64,000 bases of DNA from the NCBI RefSeq assembly GCF_003116135.1, contig NZ_PDOA01000009.1, positions 1-64,000 of the forward strand, given 5' to 3'. This DNA comes from Teichococcus aestuarii. GTDB lineage: Bacteria > Pseudomonadota > Alphaproteobacteria > Acetobacterales > Acetobacteraceae. Shown one piece after another: positions 1 to 7,754 of this stretch (position 1 is its first letter; every line of letters starts with the position of its first letter). The notes under the pieces were generated by a model, which searched no databases, was not told the origin of the DNA, and saw only the letters and a program-made list of their open reading frames with translations. The translations under genes were made by a program, and so were the position numbers.

Positions 1-108
1 CGCTGGCGTCGCCTGGTCCGTGACTACGAGCGCCGCTCCGACGTCTCCGAAGCCATGATCCACGTCGGCATGGGCGCGCTCCTCATCAGGCGCATCGCCC
101 ACCCATGA
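1..108 (+). CDS. IS5-family transposase, C-terminal end only (partial)
   Basis: The window opens inside a reading frame that ends at a TGA at 106-108. The visible 35 residues start RWRRLVRDYERRSD and continue to an HVGMGALLIRR segment. This matches the last helix of DDE transposases of the IS5 family, where an R-x-x-R-L-x-x-D-Y-E-R motif follows the catalytic glutamate. The catalytic residues themselves lie outside the window, so whether the copy is intact cannot be seen. The gene is followed directly by what looks like the inverted-repeat end of the element. Confidence 0.75.
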   Translation, partial: RWRRLVRDYERRSDVSEAMIHVGMGALLIRRIAHP

Positions 109-126
109 CCATTCTCAAACGGGCAC
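109..126. mobile_element. Probable right end of the IS5-family element
   Basis: Just after the transposase stop the sequence reads CCATTCTCAAACGGGCAC and then TTAG (127-130). Read on the minus strand it begins GTGCCCGTTTGAGAATGG, which resembles the terminal inverted repeats of IS427-type IS5 elements. TTAG fits the YTAR target duplication of that group. The left end is outside the window, so the exact border is inferred. Confidence 0.5.
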
Positions 127-798
127 TTAGCCTCGCCGTCATGCATATCCGACAGAATTTTACTTTGCTTGTGTTTTCATCCAGGCAATGGAGCGCGACA
201 AGTCAAATTTCTCGCCAAAGAGCTGCTCCTGCAGACCCCAGTTGGCGCCTGCGAACCCGACGGAGCCGCAAATGATGCTGGCAATTTCAGGAGTGCGGGA
301 GCGGTATTGTGGGTCCTTACAGATCGAAACAACTTTCTTCTCTAACTGCTGAAGATCATTTCCACCAAAATCGACTCCCAGCTTGTGGAGTATTAGGTTG
401 TAGGTTCTGGTAGGCAATGCGCTGTAACTGGAAGCGTTCTTGGGACCTGACATCAATATGTTGACGAGGTTCTGCACCTCTTCATCCTGAGAGAAAATGA
501 TCCCAAACTTTTCGTCGACGCGATGCACGTAGCTCTCATCGAACTTCTTGATAAGACTTTCGATTTCATCCGCAATTAGGTGCGCGATGCCTTCCGGGTT
601 TTGAATGATGCCCTTGGCAGAGTCGAACTGGATACCTGTTCGGATCGATGTTCCTTCCAGTAGTCCCACGACCTTGTTCGTTGTCACGGACTCCTCGACG
701 CACACCGGGTAACAGCCGGCAGCAACCGCCTCCAGCAGAACTCGTGAGCCACTCGCATCGGACATTGAGGGCTGAAAGAATATTTTGGAGGAACCTAG

Positions 799-909
799 AG
801 GCTGTTATGGATCTCTCATAACCTGCTGGACTCCCTCGGCCTTCCGCACGCAGGTCCATCCCGGAAGATTAGCAAAATCAGGCCACCAATGGCAGATCCA
901 TAACAGCCT
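799..909. mobile_element. MITE-like element, copy 1 (111 bp)
   Basis: A non-coding 111-bp unit bounded by CTAG on both sides (795-798 and 910-913). It begins AGGCTGTTATGGATCT and ends with the exact reverse complement, a 16-bp perfect terminal inverted repeat. A subterminal inverted pair (TTATG...CATAA) lies inside the left end. The ends and YTAR-type target fit mobilisation by an IS5-family transposase acting in trans. It is about 84 percent identical to copy 2, by hand alignment (18 differences in 111). Confidence 0.8.
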
Positions 910-913
910 CTAG

Positions 914-1024
914 AGGCTGTTATGGACCTCTCATAACCTGCTGATTTTACTTGGTCTTCCGTACGCAGGTCCATCGCGGAAGGCCAGCAATATCAGGCCA
1001 CTAACGGCAGGTCCATAACAGCCT
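914..1024. mobile_element. MITE-like element, copy 2 (111 bp)
   Basis: Second 111-bp unit, in the same orientation as copy 1 and sharing the central CTAG (910-913) with it; the outer CTAG is at 1025-1028. Its 16-bp terminal inverted repeat is AGGCTGTTATGGACCT, again perfect within the copy. Position 14 is C here and T in copy 1, changed at both ends of each copy, so the repeats match within a copy and differ between copies. This points to two separate insertions rather than one recent duplication. Confidence 0.8.
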
Positions 1025-1871
1025 CTAGATTCGAGGATAACAGGTCTTTGGAAAGTCCACCGAAATTCTTGGTTTTGTAACCACGACCTTCAAGGATTGA
1101 GAAAACCTCCTTGAGCATTGCGGTGTTCTTCTGGGGGGCGGGGCCAACCGCAGACACCACGTCCCAATAACGTTCCCCGAAAGGCCGAGCTTTGGTTGCG
1201 AAGTCCTTCCAGTCAACCCCAAATGGCGCAGCGTATACGTCGCCAAAATATCTCGCACTTTTCAAGTCCTCTTTATGGAAGTCCATCGGGACAATTGCAG
1301 CGTCCATCGCATAAAGAATCTCGAGGAATCTACTCTTCCTGAATAGGTGCTGAGGTTCATGATGAAAGCGAATCAAAAAGACGGCTTCAGGAAGGGCGTT
1401 CCGGAGCTTTGCAACACCGTCAAATCCACCATTGAAGTCGCAAAGATTAAAGAAGACAAGATCGGGCTTCTGATCCGCAATCTTTCGCCACTGGTTATTC
1501 AGATTAGGCGTATGAAAATGATAGTATATACCGTTAATGGCGCCGGTTATTGATCGATCATAATTCTTTTCACGTAGGAAAGCATGAGTTTCATGTTTTG
1601 CACTCAGCCGTTCGAAGGCCCTAAGCCATGAAAGAGAAGTATTCGGATCAATGAACATGGGGGCCGTCATGGTATAGTCATGGATGCCAACGAGCTTCAT
1701 GTGTTACCTGCTTGCATTAATTTATCGCGAATTTACACTTTGTGATTGCGAGGCGGCAAGGGGAAATCTTGAAGGCGTTCGTTGGGTTTAAGTGCTAGGT
1801 ATTCTGGGCGTCATTAGGCGCCATCTCTACTGTGAAGGTCGTCGTGCTTGAACGTCATGGACCCCTGAGTA

Positions 1872-3023
1872 ATGTCTGATGACAGAGCAACAGCAGGGGG
1901 ATCCTTCCTAATCGGGTCCGAGATCTACCGCAAATCGACCTACGGGCCGAAGCACCCGCTCGCCATCCCCCGCGTCTCCACGGCGCTGGACCTGATCGGC
2001 GCGCTGGGCTGGCTGGACCCGGCCCGCTATATCGACAGCCCGCGCGCCACGCCGGAGCAGCTCGCCCGCTTCCACCACCCGGACTACATCGCGGCGCTGG
2101 TGGCGGCCGAGGCGGCGCAGGACGTGCCGCCCGAAGCGCGCGAGCGCCACCACATCGGCGCGCGCGGCAACCCGGTCTATCGCGAGGTGTTCCGCCGCCC
2201 CGCGACCGGCGCCGGCGGTGTCATGCTGGCCGCGCGCCTCACCGCGCAGGGCGGCACCGTGCATGTGCCGGGAGGCGGTACCCACCACGGCCGGCCGGAC
2301 CGCGCCAGCGGCTTCTGCTACCTGAACGACGCGGTGCTCGGCCTGCTCGCCTGGCTCGACCTCGGCCTGACCAACATCCTCTACCTCGACATCGACGCGC
2401 ATCACGGCGACGGGGTGCAGGACGCCTTCCATGATGATCCGCGCGTCTTCACCCTCTCCATCCACGAGGCGGGGCGCTGGCCGTACACGGGCCTGCTGGA
2501 GGACCGCGCCGGAGGGCACGCCCGCAACATCCCCGTGCCGCAGGGGCTGAACGACACCGAATTCGCCTACCTGCTGCACCATGCGGTGATGCCGGTGATC
2601 CGCCACCTCCGCCCGCAGGCCATCATGCTGCAATGTGGCGCCGACGCGTTAGAGGAGGACCCGCTGGCCAAGCTCAGCCTCTCCAACAACGCCCATTGGC
2701 AGGCGGTGCGGGCGGTGATGGGGCAGGCGCCGCGCCTCATCGTGCTGGGGGGCGGGGGCTACAACCCGTGGTCCGTCGCGCGCTGCTGGGCGGGGGTGTG
2801 GGGGGTGCTGGATGGGCGCGACCCACCCGCCCGCCTGCCGCCCGAGGCCGAGGCGGTGCTGCGGGCGCTCAGCTTCCACCGCGCCGCCGGGCGCAACCCG
2901 CCCGAGGGCTGGTTCACCACCCTGCAGGACGCGCCCCGCCCGGGGCCGGTGCGCGGCGAGATCCGCCACCTCGCCGCCGCCACGCTGGAGGGGCTGCCGG
3001 AACCCTTGGCCGGTGTGGCATAA
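1872..3023 (+). CDS. Histone deacetylase/AcuC-family zinc amidohydrolase
   Basis: 383 aa, the usual length for bacterial class II-like deacetylases and AcuC. These enzymes remove acyl groups from lysine side chains or acetylpolyamines in the cytoplasm. Visible motifs are the histidine pair H138-H139 in GGGTHHGRPDRASG, the zinc ligands D175 and H177 in DIDAHHGDG, the third ligand D258 in QCGADAL, and the transition-state tyrosine Y297 in GGGGYN. All catalytic residues are present. The gene is followed after 8 bp by a DUF192 protein with a good ribosome binding site, so the two are probably co-transcribed up to the terminator near 3,550. No partner acetyltransferase is nearby. The natural substrate (protein, acetoin-related or polyamine) is not shown by the sequence. 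Confidence 0.88.
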   Translation: MSDDRATAGGSFLIGSEIYRKSTYGPKHPLAIPRVSTALDLIGALGWLDPARYIDSPRATPEQLARFHHPDYIAALVAAEAAQDVPPEARERHHIGARGNPVYREVFRRPATGAGGVMLAARLTAQGGTVHVPGGGTHHGRPDRASGFCYLNDAVLGLLAWLDLGLTNILYLDIDAHHGDGVQDAFHDDPRVFTLSIHEAGRWPYTGLLEDRAGGHARNIPVPQGLNDTEFAYLLHHAVMPVIRHLRPQAIMLQCGADALEEDPLAKLSLSNNAHWQAVRAVMGQAPRLIVLGGGGYNPWSVARCWAGVWGVLDGRDPPARLPPEAEAVLRALSFHRAAGRNPPEGWFTTLQDAPRPGPVRGEIRHLAAATLEGLPEPLAGVA

Positions 3024-3031
3024 GGAGCGCC

Positions 3032-3514
3032 ATGCGCCGCCGATCCCTGCTGGCCCTGCTCGGGCTCGCCGCCTTCACCCGCCCCGCCTTCACCCGCCCG
3101 GCCCTGGCCCAGACCGGGCCGCAGCCCCGCCTGCCCATGGAGCCGCTCGCCATCATCACCCGCGACGGCAAGCGCCATGAGTTCCGCGTCGAGATGGCCG
3201 TCTCGCCGGAGCAGCAGCGCGTCGGGCTGATGTTCCGCCCGTCGGTGAAGCCGGATGAGGGGATGCTGTTCGACTGGGGCGTGCCGCGCGAGAGCAGCAT
3301 GTGGATGCAGAACACCATCACCTCGCTCGACATGGTGTTCATCCGCGAGGATGGGCGCATCCACCGCATCGCCGAGCGCACCGTGCCGCTCAGCCTCGCC
3401 ACCATCGACAGCCGCGGGCTGGTGCGCGCCACGCTGGAACTGGCCGCCGGCACCGCCGAACGGCTCAACCTGCGGCCGGGCGACAAAGTGGAACACCGGA
3501 TCTTCGAGCAGTAG
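3032..3514 (+). CDS. Secreted DUF192 family protein
   Basis: 160 aa. ATG 3032 is preceded by AAGGAG at 3022-3027. The N-terminus (MRRRSLLALLGLAAF, with a short duplicated TRPAF segment, ending near ALAQ) is a signal peptide. The rest is a DUF192 domain with the typical features: PEQQRVGLMFR near the start, EGMLFDW, then MWMQNTITSLDMVFI, and the end LRPGDKV. DUF192 proteins are small beta-rich, mostly exported proteins of unknown role. It sits 8 bp after the deacetylase gene and just before a strong terminator, so it is the last gene of that transcript. Confidence 0.82.
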   Translation: MRRRSLLALLGLAAFTRPAFTRPALAQTGPQPRLPMEPLAIITRDGKRHEFRVEMAVSPEQQRVGLMFRPSVKPDEGMLFDWGVPRESSMWMQNTITSLDMVFIREDGRIHRIAERTVPLSLATIDSRGLVRATLELAAGTAERLNLRPGDKVEHRIFEQ

Positions 3515-3553
3515 AAAGGGCCAGGGGAAGGAATTCCCCTGGCCCTTTTTTTT
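3515..3553 (+). terminator. Rho-independent terminator after the DUF192 gene
   Basis: A stem of at least 10 perfect pairs (GGGCCAGGGG at 3518-3527 with CCCCTGGCCC at 3536-3545, extended by two A-T pairs) closes a short loop and is followed by eight T residues. Three A residues before the stem mean it could also serve the convergent dadA transcript. Confidence 0.88.
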
Positions 3554-3562
3554 CTGCGAGTC

Positions 3563-4819
3563 TCAGGCGGCGTAGCGGCTGAGGGCCAGGTCCTCGTGCT
3601 CGATGTTGGGGCGCTGGCCGGTCACCAGATCGGCCGCCAGACGCGCGCTGCCGCAGGACATCGTCCAGCCCAGCGTGCCATGGCCGGTGTTCAGGAAGAG
3701 CTTCGGGAACTTCGTGGGGCCGATCACGGGCGTGCCGTCCGGCGTCATCGGGCGCATGCCGCACCAGAACAGGGCACGCGCCGGGTCGCCGCCCTGCGGG
3801 TAGAGATCCATCACGGAATGCAGCAGCGTCTCGCGCCGCTCATCGTGCAGCCGCATGTCGTAGCCGGCGATCTCCGCCGTGCCGCCGACGCGGATGCGGT
3901 CGCCGAGCCGCGTGATGGCGATCTTGTAGGTCTCGTCCATCACCGTGGAGACGGGGGCAGCGGTGGCGTCCGTCACCGGCAGGGTCAGCGAATAGCCCTT
4001 CACCGGATAGACCGGCAGCTTCAGCCCCAGCGGCGCCAGCAGGGTGGGGGAGTAGCTGCCCAGGGCCAGCAGGTAGCGGTCCGCCGTCAGCACGCCGGCA
4101 TCCGTCACCACGCCGCCGATGTCGCCGCCCTCCAGCATCAGCCGCTCGATGCCCACGCCATAGCGGAAGGTGACCCCCATCTCGGCGCAGAGCGCGGCAA
4201 GGCGCTGGGTGAAGAGATGCGCGTCGCCCGTCTCGTCCTGCGGCAGGCGCAGCCCGCCCACGAATTTGTGCTGCACCCGCGCCAGCGCCGGCTCGGCCGC
4301 CACGCAGCCAGCCGCGTCCAGCACCTCGAAGGGTACGTCGTACTGCCGCAGCACGCGCAGATCGTCGCCCACATGGTCGAGCTGCTGCTGCGTGCGGAAC
4401 AATTGCAGCGTGCCGCGCTCGCGGTGGTCGTATTCGATGCCCGTCTCGGTGCGCAGATCGGCCAGCGCCATGCGGCTGTAGTCGGCCACCCGCACCATGC
4501 GGGACTTGTTGATCTGGTAGGCCTTCTCGGTGCAGTTGCGCAGCATCTGCCACAGCCAGGACCATTGCGCCGGGTCCATCCGCGGGCGCACCACCAGCGG
4601 GCTGTGCTTCTGCGTCATCCACTTCACGGCCTTCAGCGGCACGCCCGGCCCGGCCCAGGGCGCGGAATAGCCGAAGGAGACCTGCCCGGCATTGGCGAAG
4701 CTGGTCTCCAGCCCGGCGCCCTGCTGGCGATCCACCACCTCCACCTCATGCCCTGCCCGGGCGAGGTAGTAGGCCGAGGTGACGCCGACCACGCCGGCAC
4801 CGAGAATGAGGACCTTCAT
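3563..4819 (-). CDS. dadA: D-amino acid dehydrogenase (FAD-dependent)
   Basis: 418 aa, standard length for DadA. The N-terminus [20 protein letters not shown] is the FAD-binding Rossmann motif (GxGxxG at 7-12), followed by [14 protein letters not shown], a DadA hallmark. The C-terminus carries the [14 protein letters not shown] and [16 protein letters not shown] motifs of the DAO family. The enzyme oxidises D-amino acids (classically D-alanine) to the 2-oxo acid, passing electrons to the respiratory chain at the inner membrane. It is divergent from an Lrp-type regulator at 4969, the usual dad arrangement, but no alanine racemase (dadX) follows. Confidence 0.93.
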   Translation of the reverse strand: MKVLILGAGVVGVTSAYYLARAGHEVEVVDRQQGAGLETSFANAGQVSFGYSAPWAGPGVPLKAVKWMTQKHSPLVVRPRMDPAQWSWLWQMLRNCTEKAYQINKSRMVRVADYSRMALADLRTETGIEYDHRERGTLQLFRTQQQLDHVGDDLRVLRQYDVPFEVLDAAGCVAAEPALARVQHKFVGGLRLPQDETGDAHLFTQRLAALCAEMGVTFRYGVGIERLMLEGGDIGGVVTDAGVLTADRYLLALGSYSPTLLAPLGLKLPVYPVKGYSLTLPVTDATAAPVSTVMDETYKIAITRLGDRIRVGGTAEIAGYDMRLHDERRETLLHSVMDLYPQGGDPARALFWCGMRPMTPDGTPVIGPTKFPKLFLNTGHGTLGWTMSCGSARLAADLVTGQRPNIEHEDLALSRYAA

Positions 4820-4869
4820 TGTGCTTCCGCTCCGCCGCGCCCCAGCCTCACGGGCTGGTGACGAAAGCG

Positions 4870-4960
4870 TATCGTAGGCGCGAACCGGCGGCAGGTGCTT
4901 GCGATCCGCGCAACATCATGCGAATTCGCGCCGAACCATTCGAATTTCCTGCGAATCCCT
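4870..4960. promoter_or_regulatory. Divergent dadA/lrp-type control region with candidate Lrp sites
   Basis: The 149-bp space between dadA and the regulator gene holds repeated GCGAAT elements: a perfect palindrome GCGAATTCGC at 4920-4929, a second palindrome ATTCGAAT at 4938-4945 and a GCGAAT at 4951-4956. Their spacing of about one to two helix turns fits multimeric Lrp/AsnC binding. Function is inferred from position only. Confidence 0.5.
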
Positions 4961-4968
4961 GAAAGAAT

Positions 4969-5433
4969 ATGCCGGAGACCGTCCTCGACTCGCTGGACCG
5001 CAAGATCCTGCGCCTGCTGCGCGCGGACGGGCGGATGAGCAACGCGGCGCTGGCCGCCGCCATCGGCCTCTCGCCCTCCGCCTGCCTGCGGCGGGTGCGG
5101 ATGCTGGAGGCGGGGGGGACCATCCGCGGCTATACCGCCCTCATCGAGGAGCCGGCGCCGCAGGGGCGCACGGTGGTGATCGTGCAGATCACGCTGGAGC
5201 GGCAGACGGAGGACGGCTTCAACCGCTTCGAGGCCGCCGTGCGGCAATGCCCCGAAGTGTGCGAGTGCTACCTGATGACCGGCTCGGCCGACTACCAGCT
5301 CCGCGTCGAGGCGCGCGACGCGGCCGATTACGAGCGCATCCACAAGGAGCAGCTCTCCCGCATGCCGGGGGTGGCGCGCATCCAGTCGGCCTTCGCCATC
5401 CGCACCGTGGTGCGGGGGCGCGAGGCAGGCTAG
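4969..5433 (+). CDS. Lrp/AsnC family transcriptional regulator, probable dadA regulator
   Basis: 154 aa, normal for the family. Residues about 5-60 are the AsnC winged helix-turn-helix (LDRKILRLLRADGRMSN..LAAAIGLSPSACLRRVRMLE). Residues about 70-145 are the RAM effector-binding domain with the typical CPEVCECYLMTGSADYQLRV segment. The regulator most likely senses an amino acid and controls the divergent dadA. The stop codon overlaps the 3' end of the convergent squalene-synthase relative. Confidence 0.9.
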   Translation: MPETVLDSLDRKILRLLRADGRMSNAALAAAIGLSPSACLRRVRMLEAGGTIRGYTALIEEPAPQGRTVVIVQITLERQTEDGFNRFEAAVRQCPEVCECYLMTGSADYQLRVEARDAADYERIHKEQLSRMPGVARIQSAFAIRTVVRGREAG

Positions 5434-6272
5434 GCCCGCCCGCGCCAGCCAGCCCAAATCACGGCGAGCCTGTCGCCCAGCCCGCGCGGCGGCGGCGGCT
5501 GCGCCGCGCTCCAGCCGGCGGCGGTGACGCGCGCCAGGTCCCGCGCCGCCAGCCGCCCGGGCAGCGCCGCCGCCACCGCGCCGCGCGGCAGCGCGGCGAG
5601 CTTCATGCGTCCCTCGCGCAGCAGCGCCTGGCCTTCCCCGGCCAGGATGCGGGCGGATGCGTCGGTGCCCTGCTGGCGCGGGTCGCGCGCCACGTCGGCC
5701 GGGGTCAGGCCGTGCTCGGCCAGCAGGTCGGCGGGCAGCAGGCAGCGGCCCTGCATGGACAGGGCGGGCGTGTTGCGCAGCACCCCGGCCAGCCCATAGG
5801 CGGCGCCCACCGCCTGCAGCCCGGGCAGACAGGCAGCCGGCGCCCCCAGCACCCGCCCCATGGCCACGGCCAGCCCGCCCGATGAGCCGCGCAGCAGCGC
5901 CAGCAGCGCGGCCCGGCTCGGGATCTCCTCCTCCGCCTCCGCCTCCCGGGCATCCACCATGCCAAGCAGGTCCTCCGGCGCCAGCGTGCCGGCGCGGATC
6001 GCCTCGGCCAGCGGCGCCGCCACCTCGTGCCGGCGGGGCGGCGCCCCGGCCTGCGCCTCCTCCACCGCCTCGCGCCACCATTGCAGGCGGATCAGCGTGG
6101 TCATGGCGTTGCTCGCCACCTCCCGCGCCCGCGCCAACTCATGGTTGAAGGCGATCAGCAGGCCCAGCGTGTCGCGCGTCTCTGGCGGGGCGAACAGCGT
6201 GCAGAGGAAGCGGTCGGGGTCGTGGCGCCGCGCCAGCGCGGCGATCGGGGAGAGGGGAGCGGGATCGGCCAT
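5430..6272 (-). CDS. Squalene/phytoene synthase family protein, Asp-rich motifs lost
   Basis: About 280 aa from ATG 6272 (MADPAPLSP); an earlier ATG at 6296 is possible. The frame matches the trans-isoprenyl synthase fold by RDTLGLLIAFNHELARAR near residue 35 and AYGLAGVLRNTPALSMQGR plus CLLPADLLAEHGL near 180. In active enzymes these two places carry DxxxD motifs (DDIVD-like and RDVxED-like). Here both lack the aspartates. That pattern is seen in the NDUFAF6-like branch (mitochondrial complex I assembly relatives), so a non-catalytic role is likely. No carotenoid or hopanoid gene is adjacent. It is divergent from sodB. Confidence 0.75.
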   Translation of the reverse strand: MADPAPLSPIAALARRHDPDRFLCTLFAPPETRDTLGLLIAFNHELARAREVASNAMTTLIRLQWWREAVEEAQAGAPPRRHEVAAPLAEAIRAGTLAPEDLLGMVDAREAEAEEEIPSRAALLALLRGSSGGLAVAMGRVLGAPAACLPGLQAVGAAYGLAGVLRNTPALSMQGRCLLPADLLAEHGLTPADVARDPRQQGTDASARILAGEGQALLREGRMKLAALPRGAVAAALPGRLAARDLARVTAAGWSAAQPPPPRGLGDRLAVIWAGWRGRA

Positions 6273-6432
6273 CGGCAGGGTTATGAACACCATTCCGTGC
6301 CGTGCAAGCGTCAGGGGCCTTGCTTGACGCCACATCGGGGCACGCCTAGCTGTTTCAGCGCGCGGCGCCGCAACTCCGGCGCCGGTCGATGCTTGCCCGT
6401 CCGAGTCCAATCATTCATCGGGAGAACAGCTC

Positions 6433-7071
6433 ATGGCTTTCAGCCTTCCGCCGCTGCCTTACGACGCCTCCGCCCTTGCCGCCTCCGGCATGTGCCAGGA
6501 GACGCTGGAGCTGCACCATGGCAAGCACCACAACGCCTATGTCACCGCGCTGAACGGCCTGGTGGAGAGTAAGGGCCTGTCCGGCAAGTCGCTGGAGCAG
6601 ATCGTCGCCGAGGCCGGCAAGGCCGGCGCCGACGGCCTGCCCGTGCTGAACCAGGCCGGCCAGCACTGGAATCACATCCTGTTCTGGCAGGTGATGAAGC
6701 CGAATGGCGGCGGCGACAGCCTGCCCGGCAAGATCGGCGCGAAGATCGACGAGGATTTCGGCGGCCTCGCGCAGTTCAAGGAGGCCTTCAAGCAGGCCGG
6801 TGTGACGCAGTTCGGCTCCGGCTGGGCCTGGCTGGTGATGGACCAGTCCGGCAAGCTGAAGGTGACCAAGACGCCGAACGGCGCCAACCCGGTCTCCACC
6901 GGCGAAGGCACGCCGATCCTCGGCGCCGACGTGTGGGAGCACGCCTACTACCTCGACTTCCGCAACGTCCGCCCGAACTACCTCGACAACTTCCTGAACA
7001 AGCTGGTGAACTGGGAGAAGGTCGAGGAGCTGATGCTCAACGGCGGCCTGAAGTCCGGCCAGACGGCCTGA
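6433..7071 (+). CDS. sodB: Superoxide dismutase, Fe type
   Basis: 212 aa. Metal ligands visible as H28 (ELHHGKHHNAYV), H81 (QHWNHILFW), D166 and H170 (DVWEHAYYLDF). The Q77-x-W-N-H pattern places the active-site glutamine where Fe-type enzymes have it, so Fe-SOD or a cambialistic form is the best call. It converts superoxide to hydrogen peroxide and oxygen in the cytoplasm; no signal peptide is present. GGGAGAA at 6419-6425 is a strong ribosome binding site. The gene stands alone. Confidence 0.93.
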   Translation: MAFSLPPLPYDASALAASGMCQETLELHHGKHHNAYVTALNGLVESKGLSGKSLEQIVAEAGKAGADGLPVLNQAGQHWNHILFWQVMKPNGGGDSLPGKIGAKIDEDFGGLAQFKEAFKQAGVTQFGSGWAWLVMDQSGKLKVTKTPNGANPVSTGEGTPILGADVWEHAYYLDFRNVRPNYLDNFLNKLVNWEKVEELMLNGGLKSGQTA

Positions 7072-7227
7072 TTTTTCTGCAAGCTGCCGGTCAGGGCCGA
7101 GACGGGGGGCGCGGCACGGAAGCGGACCGCAAGGGCCCAGGGTCGCGGTTCCCGCTTCCGACGCGGGATCGGACCGCTCCGCTCCAGCAAGGCGCCCGAC
7201 GTCTCGCCCATGACACGGCAGTCCGAC

Positions 7228-7263
7228 AAAAAAACCCGGGAAGCGGTGCTTCCCGGGTTTTTC
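7228..7263. terminator. Bidirectional terminator between sodB and yajC
   Basis: A run of A residues, then AACCCGGGAAGC, a GGT loop and GCTTCCCGGGTT followed by T residues. The A and T tracts on both sides allow use on either strand, which fits the convergent sodB and yajC genes. Confidence 0.85.
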
Positions 7264-7286
7264 TCTGGACGGTGGGCGTCGCGGTG

Positions 7287-7634
7287 TCAGGCGGCCGGCT
7301 TGACGTCGTTGGCGGCCACCGGCTTCACCAGCGTGCTGATGGTGCTGCGCACCACGTTGATGCGCACATTCGGCGCGATCTCGATCTCGACCTCCTCCGA
7401 GCCTTCCTTGACCTTCGTCACGGTGCCCAGGATGCCGCCGGCGGTGATGACGCGGTCGTTGCGCTTCAGCTGGGTGAGCATCGCGCGGTGCTCCTTGGCG
7501 CGCTTCTGCTGCGGGCGGATCAGCAGGAAGTAGAAGACCACGAAGATGAGCATCAGCGGCAGGAGCTGCATGACGATGCCGGCGGCACCGCCGGCGGCGG
7601 CTGCGTCCTGGGCATAGGCGGGGGAGATGAACAT
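7287..7634 (-). CDS. yajC: Preprotein translocase accessory subunit YajC
   Basis: 115 aa from ATG 7634 (MFISPAYAQ). One membrane segment at about residues 20-42 (LLPLMLIFVVFYFLLI) is followed by RPQQKRAKEHRAML, the signature of YajC, and a small cytoplasmic beta domain (DRVITAGGILGTVTKV). YajC joins SecDF at the SecYEG channel. In many alphaproteobacteria secD and secF lie beside it; here the neighbour is a divergent DUF815 ATPase gene instead. The frame is open well upstream of this start, but only this ATG gives a normal YajC N-terminus. Confidence 0.92.
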   Translation of the reverse strand: MFISPAYAQDAAAAGGAAGIVMQLLPLMLIFVVFYFLLIRPQQKRAKEHRAMLTQLKRNDRVITAGGILGTVTKVKEGSEEVEIEIAPNVRINVVRSTISTLVKPVAANDVKPAA

Positions 7635-7754
7635 GGGGGCTGCTTCCGTCTTGCCGGGTGTGGCCGGCGAAACTAGCCTCCCGGCCCCTGCCGTCAACAC
7701 CTTGCCGCCCGCGAGGGCGATGAACGCCCCGCCAGGGCCCCAGGAGCGTCCCGC

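Larger units (their letters stand above)
160..1700 (-). pseudogene. Glycosyltransferase-like protein, interrupted by two MITEs
   Basis: Two minus-strand frames are the halves of one gene. The N-terminal part runs from ATG 1700 to CTAG at 1025-1028 (224 codons) and includes RFHHEPQHLFRK and a VYAAPFGVDW segment typical of GT-B glycosyltransferases. The C-terminal part runs from CTAG at 795-798 to the stop at 160 and includes FFQPSMSDASGSRVLLEA, the conserved GT4-type sugar-nucleotide-binding motif. Both CTAG copies lie at the same codon phase (CTA-G), so removing bases 799-1028 would give a continuous frame of about 436 codons. The 230-bp insertion is not a multiple of three and brings stop codons. 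The donor and acceptor sugars cannot be told. G+C is clearly lower than in the rest of the window, which suggests horizontal acquisition, probably from a polysaccharide locus. It could be read as two short hypothetical proteins, but the exact join argues against that. Confidence 0.8.
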
